Assembly: GCA_964351865.1 (NCBI GenBank)
Contig: CAYGPJ010000003.1
Location: forward strand, 80,606-144,605
Origin: JBCDJI01 sp964351865
GTDB lineage: Bacteria; Verrucomicrobiota; Verrucomicrobiia; Methylacidiphilales; JBCBYL01
Length of the DNA stretch: 64,000 bases
Direction: 5' to 3'
Within the stretch, counting starts at the first letter, position 1, and every line of letters begins with the position of its first letter. Positions 36,170 through 44,768 of the stretch are shown one piece after another. The notes under the pieces are model-generated. The model was not told the origin of the DNA, ran no database searches, and worked only from the letters and a program-made list of their open reading frames with translations. Made by a program: the position numbers and the translations under genes.

Positions 36170-36985
36170 TTATTGGGTGCCTTGAGCAATGCCTTGGCTG
36201 GTGAGGTAGGTGTAGCTCTCCTGAATGGCCTGCAGCATGTCGCCAGTGTAAGTATCGAGTTCAACCGCGATGTATTCTGCATGTGTGGCAGCCGCTGAGG
36301 CCGCCACGAGATCAACCTGACCGGTTCCCGCCGGCAGGAACGGGGAGGTGTCACTCACCATAATTTTTCCGTCCTCAGTTTCAGCTTCGGTGAAAGCGCC
36401 AGTGGAATTGAGCACGCCATCTTTGAAATGAAGCGCTTTCCCGCGTGGTCCAATTTCTTGCAGGAAATCGACAGGATTACGTCCGGCTTTGGCGACCCAG
36501 AAAACGTCGGCTTCCCACAAGACGGTCTCGGGAGTGTTCTCAAGAAAAAGCTGATAACCGGGAACTCCATCAACATCGGCTAAATCCCAGTCGTGGTTGT
36601 GGTATCCGATTTGCAGTCCGTGCTTGGCCGCATTTTCTGCGGCTTGGCAGTAAAGTTCCGCTGTGGCCAAAATAGTATCGCGGGAAGCAAAGCTGGCCTG
36701 AAATTCTGGTGGGCAGCCGGTAATCAGGTAACGATGTCCACAGGTTAAAGCCGTTTCAATCATCTCGTTTGCTTGATCACCCAGCGGCAGTGAGCAGTGG
36801 CAGGTGGGCGCTTTCAGGCCGAGCTCTGCAAACAGTTTTGCCGCCTGATCGGGGCTGCTGCCGGGGAATCCGGCGGGTTCGACACAGCCGAATCCCATGG
36901 CGGCTATCTTGCGGATCGTTCCCTCGTAGTCGGCTTTGGCTTGTTCTCTGACGCTGTATAATTGGACCGTAATCTCTGGAGTCAT
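36170..36985 (-). CDS. Sugar phosphate isomerase/epimerase-like TIM barrel
   Basis: A 271-residue cytoplasmic TIM barrel. Metal-ligand motifs are GLQIGYHNHDWDLADVDG, VLWEADVFWVAKAG, GKALHFKDG and AEYIAVELDTY. It starts the minus-strand unit with the oxidoreductase at 35014 and is divergent from an AraC regulator. The close match in gene order to 31158-33128 (but with order reversed) suggests parallel pathways for two sugars. Confidence 0.9.
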   Translation of the reverse strand: MTPEITVQLYSVREQAKADYEGTIRKIAAMGFGCVEPAGFPGSSPDQAAKLFAELGLKAPTCHCSLPLGDQANEMIETALTCGHRYLITGCPPEFQASFASRDTILATAELYCQAAENAAKHGLQIGYHNHDWDLADVDGVPGYQLFLENTPETVLWEADVFWVAKAGRNPVDFLQEIGPRGKALHFKDGVLNSTGAFTEAETEDGKIMVSDTSPFLPAGTGQVDLVAASAAATHAEYIAVELDTYTGDMLQAIQESYTYLTSQGIAQGTQ

Positions 36986-37074
36986 AATTTTTCGAATATT
37001 GATTAAAACAATGGGTTATTTAATAAAGATACGATGCTATACAACCAAGCGATATCCTGCAATTGACAATAACC
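36986..37074. promoter_or_regulatory. Divergent control region, TIM barrel and AraC gene
   Basis: This AT-rich gap holds the promoters for the minus-strand TIM-barrel/oxidoreductase unit and the plus-strand AraC gene. TTGATTAAAACAATG at about 37000 is loosely palindromic. No exact promoter boxes or AraC half-sites can be assigned by eye. Confidence 0.35.
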
Positions 37075-37878
37075 ATGATTTATAGTGAAAAACATAATGA
37101 GCAAGTAATGCAAGACGTCTTAGAAGCTATCGGTTTTTACAGGAGTGAAGCGGGTGGGGCTGATTCGCCGGTGAGCATTCAAAGTCATCGAATTTACTTT
37201 GAATTAATCACCGAAGGCGCGGTCTACGCGCCCGGAGAAAATGTGCTCAGAGGGGTAGGCACTATTTTTGTGCATCGTGCGGGACAGGAGACCGTTGCTC
37301 GGACTGAGGGCGGAGGGAAATACGCCTGCGTGACGGCAAGGTATAAGCTGAGTAGCAATCATTCCAAGGTAGAGTGGCCGCGCTGGGTTTTATGGGAAGA
37401 TGTGAAGGAATTTTCCCGTTTCACCGAAGATGTGCTGCATGCTTACCACCGCAGTGAGAGGGATCGTCAAATAATTGGTGACTACGTCTGGAGTCAGTTG
37501 CGCTATCGTTTAAATCAATATCAGCACCAACCACACCGATCTGGAATTCCTCCACGCTTAGCGCATGTGCTGACTTATATTGAACGGCACTATCATGAAC
37601 CGATAGACACCGATGTGCTGGCGGCGCAAGTTGAGCTAAGTGGTTCCCATTTGCATACGGAATTTCTGAAACACCTCAGAGTTACTCCCTATCAGCATGT
37701 GATCCGGCAGCGCATGCATGCGGCCCGCCACCGTCTGGCGACCACAAACGACCCGGTCAAACAAGTGGCGGTGGAGGTGGGATATGCCAATACCGAAAAT
37801 TTCTGCCGTGCGTTTAAAAAATTGACTGGAATGACAGCCGCCGGCTACCGCCAAAAATATCGGGTCTATGAGAACTAA
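37075..37878 (+). CDS. AraC family transcriptional regulator
   Basis: A 267-residue regulator with an N-terminal sensing region (SIQSHRIYFELITEGAVYAPGENVLRG) and two helix-turn-helix motifs (IDTDVLAAQVELSGSHLHTEFLKHLRVTPYQHVIRQR, then VKQVAVEVGYANTENFCRAFKKLTGMTAAGYR). The ATG at 37075 is preferred to a TTG at 37063. It faces away from the TIM-barrel/oxidoreductase unit and probably controls it. Confidence 0.9.
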   Translation: MIYSEKHNEQVMQDVLEAIGFYRSEAGGADSPVSIQSHRIYFELITEGAVYAPGENVLRGVGTIFVHRAGQETVARTEGGGKYACVTARYKLSSNHSKVEWPRWVLWEDVKEFSRFTEDVLHAYHRSERDRQIIGDYVWSQLRYRLNQYQHQPHRSGIPPRLAHVLTYIERHYHEPIDTDVLAAQVELSGSHLHTEFLKHLRVTPYQHVIRQRMHAARHRLATTNDPVKQVAVEVGYANTENFCRAFKKLTGMTAAGYRQKYRVYEN

Positions 37879-38430
37879 CCCCGACCAACTGGCTCAAGGC
37901 GAACGGTGTTCACATTTCTTCAGGGAATGACTTGGTGTCGGGTTCAGAGGAAATGGCGGTTGCGAAATGAATGTCCGGATCCGGATTTGAAATAGGTCTC
38001 AAAAGCGAGTGCCTTCGATTTCGAGGGGAAAGCCGAATATCACGCCAGTTTCCACGGACGGTAAGGTGAAGTTGTTGGTTCAGAACCAGAGTTATGCGAC
38101 TGTACTCTGGCCTTCAAACCCCGACGGTAGCCTACGTAATATTGGGTAGGTTTTTTCTCAGACTGCAAAATGTAAACATACTGCATGGGTTGTTTGTAAC
38201 TGACACCCCTCCTTTGGTCTATAGACAGAATACAGCATTGAGTAACGCGAGGGTTCTAGAACGGGCCGTGCCTTCCATAGCTTTAGCAAAGGAGGGAGCG
38301 GACCGACATATACCTTTATACAGAGCGCTTGTCTTGATTTGCAGCGTCTTTGCAACTTTTTCAATATCATCAAACGTCCTCCAATGTGAGTAGTTTTGTT
38401 GGTATTATTGAAGTTTTTATCACGTTAGTT
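37879..38430. other. Gene-free stretch with a possible decayed C-terminal fragment
   Basis: No intact gene is supported across 552 bases. In one frame, 37991-38149 is open and translates to a tail with STDGKVKLLVQNQSYATVLW and DGSLRNIG before a stop, which reads like the C-terminal end of an exported or sugar-related protein whose 5' part is missing. The remainder includes AT-rich sequence upstream of hipA's end. A 99-codon open frame at 38094-38393 and an opposing one at 38158-38373 have no protein-like features. Confidence 0.35.
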
Positions 38431-39651
38431 TCATTTAATTCGCTTTTGTATCTGGAAGTGCCTCTCTCGCACTTCATCAATAATGCCTTGAGGGATATTT
38501 TCTTGAGTAGCTAAATCGGGCCAATGATTGAGGGCCTGTTCAGCCTTTTTGAAGATCTCCATAAATTCCTCATTGGGAATACCAACTTGTTCAGATAGAG
38601 ATTTCATGACTTGTATCGGCGGCCAGACTTCACCCGCAATAGAAGTGCCTCTTTCGAGGTATCCCTCTCCGTAGGTCATATCATAAGCAGGGGTTAAAGA
38701 CCACGATTTATGAGCTTCATCATACGCAAAAGAATGGTTCTTTCCATGATCGTCATGATTGGACGAAAGAACATTAAAGACCATTCTTCGAGTTAACTCA
38801 CGAAGCTCTTCCGGATCGCATCCCAGTTTGATAATGATGCGGAAAAGATCACTGTAATCCATGCCTGCAGGGTCCTTATGTAACATGCCGCTGGACGTAT
38901 GGAAATGGAGCCGCCTCTCAGGTGTCTTGGGGTCTGGTACATCAAAGCGTTTCACCAGTAAGTGACTGCGACCAACAGAACTGTCTTCAGAAATAAGTTT
39001 CGTCGAGACAGAGCGGATACCAGCAATTTCTGCCATTTTGGCATAAACGTGTTCTTCGGCAGCTTTGCTGTTATTGGGAGATTGGTCAAATTTAAGGATG
39101 CTAGGCTCACCTTTACCGTCAGGAGAACCGACTTTCAATGTCCCGTCAGGATAGTGGAGGATCAGGATTTTAGGAAAGGCCCCCCCGGGTGTTCCTCCTC
39201 CTTTAGCCAATTGAGGGATCACCTCTTCTGCTTCACCACGCTCAATTTCTGCAGCATTCTTCGCTAGAGCGGCAGCGCCGATTTCCTCTAGTTTTTTAGA
39301 GTTAGAATCATCTAGTAATGCAGGAAAACACTGCAAGGCACCTAGGCCTCCGGATCCACGCCATGCCAGTAGCGGCATAGCAGTAGGCTTCCCCCATTTA
39401 TTTTTAGCGAATTCCCTGCGCGCGATTTTTTGACCCCATGCATCCGGCAGGCAGTCTGTGATCAGCCCCGGAAGTTCATCAATGCCTTTGCTGCCATGAT
39501 ACGCCTCTGGTGTAAATGGGAGGCTGATCGGAGATAGGTTATGCCCTTTCCGTAACCAGTCTTCGTCATAGACAAAATAGATAGGTCCGCGCTGGATTAG
39601 GTGCCCGACTACTGATCCATCCCACCAATGGACCTCCAACTTTTTGTCCAT
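38431..39651 (-). CDS. hipA: HipA-type serine/threonine kinase toxin
   Basis: A 406-residue HipA-family kinase. The N-terminal HipA_N region (GSVVGHLIQRGPIYFVYDEDWL, then LPDAWGQ) is followed by the GGGTPGGAFPK loop (151-161), the catalytic segment NHDDHGKNHS (298-307, Asp300 in D-x-H-x-K-N) and YDMTYG (Tyr323-Asp324). In E. coli, HipA phosphorylates glutamyl-tRNA synthetase and halts growth; targets vary in other branches. It starts 1 base after hipB ends. The region looks richer in A and T than its neighbours, consistent with transfer. Confidence 0.92.
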   Translation of the reverse strand: MDKKLEVHWWDGSVVGHLIQRGPIYFVYDEDWLRKGHNLSPISLPFTPEAYHGSKGIDELPGLITDCLPDAWGQKIARREFAKNKWGKPTAMPLLAWRGSGGLGALQCFPALLDDSNSKKLEEIGAAALAKNAAEIERGEAEEVIPQLAKGGGTPGGAFPKILILHYPDGTLKVGSPDGKGEPSILKFDQSPNNSKAAEEHVYAKMAEIAGIRSVSTKLISEDSSVGRSHLLVKRFDVPDPKTPERRLHFHTSSGMLHKDPAGMDYSDLFRIIIKLGCDPEELRELTRRMVFNVLSSNHDDHGKNHSFAYDEAHKSWSLTPAYDMTYGEGYLERGTSIAGEVWPPIQVMKSLSEQVGIPNEEFMEIFKKAEQALNHWPDLATQENIPQGIIDEVRERHFQIQKRIK

Positions 39652-39652
39652 T

Positions 39653-39928
39653 TTAGACCCCTCTCGGGTGAGAGGCCCGCTTGCGCTGTGGCGCGGTTAG
39701 ATCTCTAAGCCGTAATTCCGGAGTGGTCTCTGGAATGATTGCCCCCAATTTATCCGCATATCCCAAAACTCCCAAAGCTCTTACCGCATGGCGTAACTCA
39801 ACTGTCCCATCGCCAGCCTCAATCTTTCGGTAGGTGGGAATACTGATGCCTAGAATTTTACACATATGAGCCTGGGATAAATTTCTGCGCAACCGCTCTT
39901 TTTGGATGCGATTACCCAATTCTTCCAT
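39653..39928 (-). CDS. hipB: HipB-type antitoxin (XRE helix-turn-helix)
   Basis: A 91-residue DNA-binding antitoxin with an XRE helix-turn-helix (residues 5-45, GNRIQKERLRRNLSQAHMCKILGISIPTYRKIEAGD). The start MEELGNRIQ is supported by an AGGTGA ribosome site 10 bases upstream; further upstream ATGs (39958, 40021) lack one. It would neutralise HipA and repress the operon. The C-terminal tail is basic (PQRKRASHPRG). Confidence 0.88.
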   Translation of the reverse strand: MEELGNRIQKERLRRNLSQAHMCKILGISIPTYRKIEAGDGTVELRHAVRALGVLGYADKLGAIIPETTPELRLRDLTAPQRKRASHPRGV

Positions 39929-39946
39929 AGCTTCATTTTCACCTAA

Positions 39947-40013
39947 TATAGAAAACATGGTTTCTATAAGATGGCTATAAATGGTTTTAATGCAACTAAA
40001 ATTTGTATTAAAA
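39947..40013. promoter_or_regulatory. hipBA operator candidates
   Basis: A near-perfect palindrome TATAGAAAACATGGTTTCTATA (39947-39968) lies 19 bases upstream of the chosen hipB start, and a wider inverted repeat TTTTAAT (39985-39991) / ATTAAAA (40007-40013) lies just beyond. HipB proteins bind paired palindromes upstream of their own gene, so these are the likely autoregulatory sites. Confidence 0.55.
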
Positions 40014-40150
40014 CGGTTCATCTGCAGCCGAAAACGGCAGTGATGACCATGTCCAGCACCGTAGCGGCGGTGGTGGTGGGCGCGACTGAAAACAGATTGA
40101 GGCAGGTGTTAATGCTTACTAAGACCGGACCTACCAATTTCCAGTGGCGA

Positions 40151-40393
40151 TTAAAGCAGGTGTCGAATGGTGAATGATCTTCCTGAACCTGATTTGAGAT
40201 ATCTCTCAAAGGCGTCCGCTTTTTCTTTTTCCGGGAAGGCCCAGTAGAAAACGATTTTCCAGGGCATGAAATTTTTCGTTGCGGTATCTGCACCTGCATT
40301 GTGCCGGGTGAGTCGTTTCTTGAGATCCGAAGTGGAACCTTTGTACGTTTTATCGGGGTGAGATGTGGAGCGGAGGATGTAGACGTAGTGCAT
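40151..40393 (-). CDS. Single-domain GIY-YIG nuclease-like protein
   Basis: An 80-residue GIY-YIG domain protein. The first motif is YVYILRS (Tyr3, Tyr5) and the second Y-x-G is TYKGST (Tyr17-Gly19) with Arg27 in LKKRLTRHN; Glu63 in DAFERYLKSGSG is the likely metal ligand. It has the form of the YhbQ/UPF0213 group. It lies at the edge of a repeat array adjacent to tRNA-Gly and next to hipBA. Such standalone domains can be mobile-element or repair nucleases; this case cannot be decided from sequence. Confidence 0.85.
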   Translation of the reverse strand: MHYVYILRSTSHPDKTYKGSTSDLKKRLTRHNAGADTATKNFMPWKIVFYWAFPEKEKADAFERYLKSGSGRSFTIRHLL

Positions 40394-40412
40394 AGGTTGA
40401 TCCTACGTCGTG

Positions 40413-40992
40413 CCCGCCTTCGCACAAGGCTTCGGCGCGAGCCTTCGTCATGATAGAAATATCGCAAATCTAATGAGTTATCGGACATTAAAACTAGAAG
40501 GCGAGCTTGCTAGCCGAAGCCTTGGCGAAGGCTAGCGGGTGACCGGACTACGCCTAGGCTACGTCCCGGCAGGCGAGATTATCCTTACAGGTTGCACCTG
40601 TGACGCTCTGCGGAAAGCACGTTGTGATGGTTGGATTGCCTTTCAGGCATAGCAGTTCCTCCGTCGCAGAGGCTATGGAGGACACGCGAAATAGGTTCTC
40701 ATTTCTTTGGCAATGATTTCCCGCCTACGCACAAGGCTACGGCGCGGACCTTCGCCAGAAAAAGAGATTGCGAGAGTGAGTTAGGAGAGTTGCAACCAGA
40801 ATCAAAAGGCGAGCTTGCTGGCCGTAGCCTTGGCGAAGGCCAGCGGGTGACGAGAGGTTATCCTCACAGGTTACACCTGTGACGCTCTGCGGGGTGCACT
40901 TCGTGGGATTTGTACTGCCGTTCCGGCATGGCAGTCGAACTGCGTTCTCATCTCGTCAGGAAATGATTTAATACCAGAAAGGTATTAAATCA
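40413..40992. repeat. Array of tRNA-Gly-linked repeat units
   Basis: Two units about 280-308 bases apart are visible. The CCCGCC(T/A)..CGCACAAGGCT(T/A)CGGCG block starts at 40413 and 40720; AAGGCGAGCTTGCT at 40498 and 40806; GCGGGTGAC at 40535 and 40843; GCACCTGTGACGCTCTGCGG-like at about 40593 and 40872. GCGGGTGACGAGA (40843-40855) equals the 3' end of the tRNA-Gly that starts at 40993. The unit includes hairpins such as GCTGGCC..GGCCAGC and CTGCC..GGCAG. No protein gene is supported. Confidence 0.8.
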
Positions 40993-41063
<71 letters not shown>

Positions 41064-41129
41064 ATCATGCGAGCTAGAAATATGGTGGAGCCTCTGAATT
41101 CTGGCAAGGGGAAAATCGGCTAATTTTCA

Positions 41130-41858
41130 TTGCTGGTATTTAAGCCCCAATCCGGTCATAACTCTTGGGTGAATACTCGCCGTCAATTGTCGCTGGCCGC
41201 ATTGGTCCTGGCCAACCTGGTTCCGCTGGCCGGATGTTTTTGGTGGGAGTGGGATGCGGGTCTGATCGTGCTGTTTTTTTGGATTGAAAATCTGGTGATT
41301 GGGGCATTTAACCTGATTAAAATGGCGGCGGCTCCGGTGGATTCATCACTTCATCATGCAGGCAAGTTATTCATGCTGCCGTTTTTCTTAATTCATTATG
41401 GCGGGTTTTGTGCGGTGCATGGGCTGTTTCTGATGGTTTTCATTAATGGCGGGCAGGGGCCGTCTGCGCTGAATAACCTGGATGTCTCCTTTGCCTGGGG
41501 GCCGTTTGTGTTTGTGGCTCTCCTGATTGAGGTGGTGCAGCAGGCGTGGGCTCTGCTGCCAGCTGGAGCGGCATGGGGAATTGCCTCGCTGATCTTTAGT
41601 CATGGCGTTTCCTTCGTGACGCATTATTTGCTGGGTGGTGAGCGCGAGAGACTGAGGCTGAAAGATCTGATGAGCTTGCCCTATAAACGCATCGTCTTAC
41701 TGCATATCGTGATCATCGCGGCCGGTGTGCCAGTCATGGCCATGGGGTCGCCGCTGCCCTTGCTGGCGTTACTGGTGCTGGCCAAGCTGGTGATGGATGC
41801 GGTGATGCATCTGCGCGAGCACCGCGAACCTGAGGTGGCGGTTACAGATCCGCGCTGA
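41130..41858 (+). CDS. DUF6498-like membrane protein
   Basis: A protein of up to 242 residues with about six membrane helices. It begins TRRQLSLAALVLANLVPLAGCFWWEWDAGLIVLFFWIENLVIGAFNLIKM, a pattern seen in the DUF6498 group of uncharacterised membrane proteins. The start is uncertain: TTG at 41130 or GTG at 41169 both open the frame. It lies alone between tRNA-Gly and a convergent sugar nucleotidyltransferase gene (17-base overlap at the ends). The function is unknown. Confidence 0.7.
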   Translation: MLVFKPQSGHNSWVNTRRQLSLAALVLANLVPLAGCFWWEWDAGLIVLFFWIENLVIGAFNLIKMAAAPVDSSLHHAGKLFMLPFFLIHYGGFCAVHGLFLMVFINGGQGPSALNNLDVSFAWGPFVFVALLIEVVQQAWALLPAGAAWGIASLIFSHGVSFVTHYLLGGERERLRLKDLMSLPYKRIVLLHIVIIAAGVPVMAMGSPLPLLALLVLAKLVMDAVMHLREHREPEVAVTDPR

Positions 41859-42714
41859 TCTGTTTTAGATATTTTCTCAGCCCCGGCCCGACGTCGTCTC
41901 GCTTCAGGGCAAAGTGGATATTGGTTTTGAGAAAATCGAGTTTGTTCCCGATATCGTGGCGCATACCGTCGAGTTTCAGACCATAAGCTGCTCGTTTGCC
42001 TAGGAGTGCCTGCATGGCATCGGTGAGCTGGATTTCCCCGTTTTTTCCTGGTTTGGTTTTTTCGAGAAATTCGAAGATTTCGGGATTGAAGACATAGCGG
42101 CCCGCAATGGCCAGATTGGAGGGAGCCTCGGCTAGCGGTGGCTTTTCCACAAATTTCTCAACGAGGTAAAGTCCTTCTTCGATCTCGTTTCCTCCCATGA
42201 TGCCATAACGGTCTACCTTGGCGGGGTCGACTTCTTCCAGCAGTACGGCGGATTCCTGGTAGCGATTGAAGACATCGATGAGTTGTTGGGTGGCGTGACC
42301 GCGGGGGGATTCGATGAGCGTGTCTCCGAGTAATAGCACAAAAGGTTCGTGACCGACATGTTGGCGGGCGCACAAGACGGCGTCGCCGAGACCATTAAGT
42401 TCTTTTTGCCAGACGAAATGAATGTTCGCGAGGGTTGAGATGGATTTGATGAGCTCCAGTTCTACGAATTTATTTTTAGCCTCGAGTTCCGCTTCCAGTT
42501 CAAAGCTGCGGTCAAAGTGTTCTTCGATTGCGCGTTTACTTTTACCGATGACCATCAGGATATCGGTGATCCCGGAGGCCACGATTTCTTCCACCACGTA
42601 TTGAATGGTGGGCGTGTCGACAATGGGCAGCATTTCTTTCGGCTGCGATTTAGAGGCAGGCAGGAATCTGGTTCCGTAGCCTGCGGCGGGGATGACGGCT
42701 TTTCGTACTTTCAC
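41842..42714 (-). CDS. galU: UTP-glucose-1-phosphate uridylyltransferase-like protein
   Basis: A 290-residue nucleotidyltransferase. The signature AAGYGTRFLPASKSQPKEMLP is at residues 10-30 and the later VEKPPLAEAPSNLAIAGRYV and QLTDAMQALL match bacterial GalU. It would make UDP-sugar from a sugar 1-phosphate. Because it overlaps (ATGA) the GHMP kinase gene, it may use that kinase's product; UDP-glucuronate is a guess consistent with plant glucuronokinase/UDP-sugar pyrophosphorylase pairing. Confidence 0.9.
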   Translation of the reverse strand: MKVRKAVIPAAGYGTRFLPASKSQPKEMLPIVDTPTIQYVVEEIVASGITDILMVIGKSKRAIEEHFDRSFELEAELEAKNKFVELELIKSISTLANIHFVWQKELNGLGDAVLCARQHVGHEPFVLLLGDTLIESPRGHATQQLIDVFNRYQESAVLLEEVDPAKVDRYGIMGGNEIEEGLYLVEKFVEKPPLAEAPSNLAIAGRYVFNPEIFEFLEKTKPGKNGEIQLTDAMQALLGKRAAYGLKLDGMRHDIGNKLDFLKTNIHFALKRDDVGPGLRKYLKQISADL

Positions 42715-43718
42715 TGGGGGCCTCCGATAATGTGGGGTTTGATGACTAAGATGTGAAGTTTTTCTAGTGCTTCACACAGTCGCTCATACATGGCTTCATC
42801 CTCGTAGGTGCCAACGATGGCGCCTCCGGAACCACTGAATTTGGCGCTGGCTCCAACACTGCGTGCGGTGTCGACCATGGTCAGGTTGCCTTCGCTGAGT
42901 TGGTAGAGGCGTTTGCGCTGATCGAAATTGGCGTCCAGCAGCGGACCGAGTTCGGAAGGTTTGCCATCGAGGATTAATTCGCGGGCGCGACCGGTGAGAT
43001 TCGTCCAGTGTTGCATTGCTGCCAGGATCTCTTCGTCGCCTTTTTCAAAGCGGGCCCGGATGTTGTTGTGGAAAATTTCACTGCCTTCGGATAAATCCTG
43101 ACGATAGGCGATGTAGATCTTGGGCAGCGCATTGCTCGGGAGGTATTCGTATTGGCCGTGGCCGTGCTCCTCCATGAATGTTTGTTCGAAGTCCATGTAA
43201 ACCAGACCTTCGTAGACTTGGGCGACCCGGTCTTGCAGGCCGGCGGAGATGCCGAGTTCGCGGGTTTCCACAGCCAGAATCAGATTAGGCAGATTGACTT
43301 GCTTAATTTCAATATCAAAAAACTCCATCAAGGCTCGCATGGTCGCGGTAATGATTGCGCTGGATCCGGCCAGGCCGACCTGGCCGGGGATGTTGGTGTG
43401 ATAACGGATTGTGAAGTTTTTATCATGCAATGGCAGTTCGGCTTGCTGGCAATATTCATAGAAGCACTTGATGGTGGCCTTGATCAGTCGGATGCCGCCG
43501 TAGTAGCCGAACTGGTTGACGTCTTCCACCATGTGGTGGATATCGTCATAGACTTCGTGATCGCGTTTTTCGGGCAAAATAGCCAACTCCGGTGTCTCGT
43601 AGAGCTGGATTTTGGCACGGAAGGCATCGAAGGTGAAGCTGATGGTTTTTCCGAAGTAGCCATCGGAGGGATTTCCGATCAGGCCGACGCGCGGATAAGC
43701 TTTTGTTTGAATGATCAT
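42711..43718 (-). CDS. GHMP kinase, glucuronokinase-like
   Basis: A 335-residue GHMP-superfamily sugar kinase. The phosphate-binding motif reads NIPGQVGLAGSSAI, with GLAGSSA replacing GLGSSA as seen in glucuronokinases; RVGLIGNPSDGYFGKT is motif 1 and SAKFSGSGGAIVG motif 3. Plant glucuronokinase makes glucuronate 1-phosphate for UDP-glucuronate synthesis. Its stop overlaps the GalU-type gene by ATGA, a fit for that two-step salvage. Galactokinase or other sugar 1-kinase specificity cannot be excluded. Confidence 0.75.
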   Translation of the reverse strand: MIIQTKAYPRVGLIGNPSDGYFGKTISFTFDAFRAKIQLYETPELAILPEKRDHEVYDDIHHMVEDVNQFGYYGGIRLIKATIKCFYEYCQQAELPLHDKNFTIRYHTNIPGQVGLAGSSAIITATMRALMEFFDIEIKQVNLPNLILAVETRELGISAGLQDRVAQVYEGLVYMDFEQTFMEEHGHGQYEYLPSNALPKIYIAYRQDLSEGSEIFHNNIRARFEKGDEEILAAMQHWTNLTGRARELILDGKPSELGPLLDANFDQRKRLYQLSEGNLTMVDTARSVGASAKFSGSGGAIVGTYEDEAMYERLCEALEKLHILVIKPHIIGGPQ

Positions 43719-43841
43719 AATTTAGCGATAAACGAAAATGCTGCCCGCGTGGGAGCTGTCTGCCAATCAGGAAATGTGACTTGATTGTCGGGCAGGTGTT
43801 GAGTGTTGAATGCAGGGCGTAAGGGCAGTAGGGTCTGGTTT

Positions 43842-44162
43842 ATGAATTTGATCCGAAAAGCATTTGTCATGTCCTTAAATAAAGGCCAACGAGAGGAATA
43901 CGCTAAGCGGCATGCTCCGATCTGGCCGGAACTGGAACAGGTGCTGAAAAGTCATGGCGCACATAACTATTCCATTTTTTATGATGCAACGACTCGTCAG
44001 TTGTTTGGTTATGTAGAAATCGAAGATGAAACGCGCTGGCAGGCGATTGCTGACACCGAAGAGTGTCGTCGATGGTGGGCACATATGCAGGAGATTATGC
44101 CATCGAATGCTGACAATAGTCCGATCTCGGTTGAGCTGGATGAGGTCTTTCATCTGGATTAG
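43842..44162 (+). CDS. rhaM: L-rhamnose mutarotase
   Basis: A 106-residue protein close to E. coli RhaM (104): IRKAFVMSLNKGQREEYAKRHAPIWPELEQVLKSHGAHNYSI, WWAHMQEIMPSNADNSPIS and DEVFHL are the family hallmarks, with the active His in KRHAPIWP. It interconverts the anomers of L-rhamnose. The upstream ATG at 43803 adds 13 residues without support. No other rhamnose gene is nearby. Confidence 0.92.
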   Translation: MNLIRKAFVMSLNKGQREEYAKRHAPIWPELEQVLKSHGAHNYSIFYDATTRQLFGYVEIEDETRWQAIADTEECRRWWAHMQEIMPSNADNSPISVELDEVFHLD

Positions 44163-44183
44163 ATCTATCGAGGAGATTTAAGG

Positions 44184-44768
44184 ATGAAAACGATTTGTGT
44201 TTATTGTGGGTCGCGGATGGGGGCGAATCCCGCTTATCAGATCGCGGCCAAGGCGTTGGGAACTGAGTTGGTTCGGCGTGGTTATGGGTTGGTGTATGGC
44301 GGGGGCGATGTCGGGTTGATGGGGGTAGTCGCGCATACGGTGATGGATGCCGGGGGGACGGTGACCGGGGTGATTCCAGAAATACTGATGCACCAGGAAT
44401 TGGGTTTGGATGCGGTAACGGAACTAGTGGTGGTGAAGTCGATGCACGAACGCAAACTCACGATGGCTGAGCGTGCGGGTGGGTTTATTGCACTGCCGGG
44501 CGGGATCGGAACGCTGGAAGAACTATTTGAAATTCTGACTTGGGGTTATCTGGGGCTGCATCGCAAGCCGGTTGGTCTGCTTAATATAGACGGATATTAT
44601 GAATCACTGATGTCCTTTTTAGCTAAGACCGAAGCGGAGGGATTTATGCATCAGCCACTGGATCGCTTTCTGAGCGTCGAAGCGGAAGCGGCACCTTTAT
44701 TGGATCGGTTGGAGACAATGGTGCTGCCGGAAGTCGAGACGATCATTGAAAAAGCGGATCAGACATGA
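44184..44768 (+). CDS. LOG family protein
   Basis: A 194-residue LOG (lysine-decarboxylase-like) protein: ICVYCGSRMGANPAY at the N terminus and FIALPGGIGTLEELFEILTW, the PGG-x-GT-x-x-E signature. In plants and bacteria, LOG proteins release free cytokinin bases from nucleoside 5'-monophosphates, but many bacterial members act in general nucleotide turnover. It overlaps rlmH by ATGA, so they are translationally coupled. Confidence 0.92.
   Translation: MKTICVYCGSRMGANPAYQIAAKALGTELVRRGYGLVYGGGDVGLMGVVAHTVMDAGGTVTGVIPEILMHQELGLDAVTELVVVKSMHERKLTMAERAGGFIALPGGIGTLEELFEILTWGYLGLHRKPVGLLNIDGYYESLMSFLAKTEAEGFMHQPLDRFLSVEAEAAPLLDRLETMVLPEVETIIEKADQT

Noticed and set aside
38094..38393. 99-codon plus-strand frame in the gap before hipA
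   Set aside because: It has no ribosome site, domains or homologous pattern.
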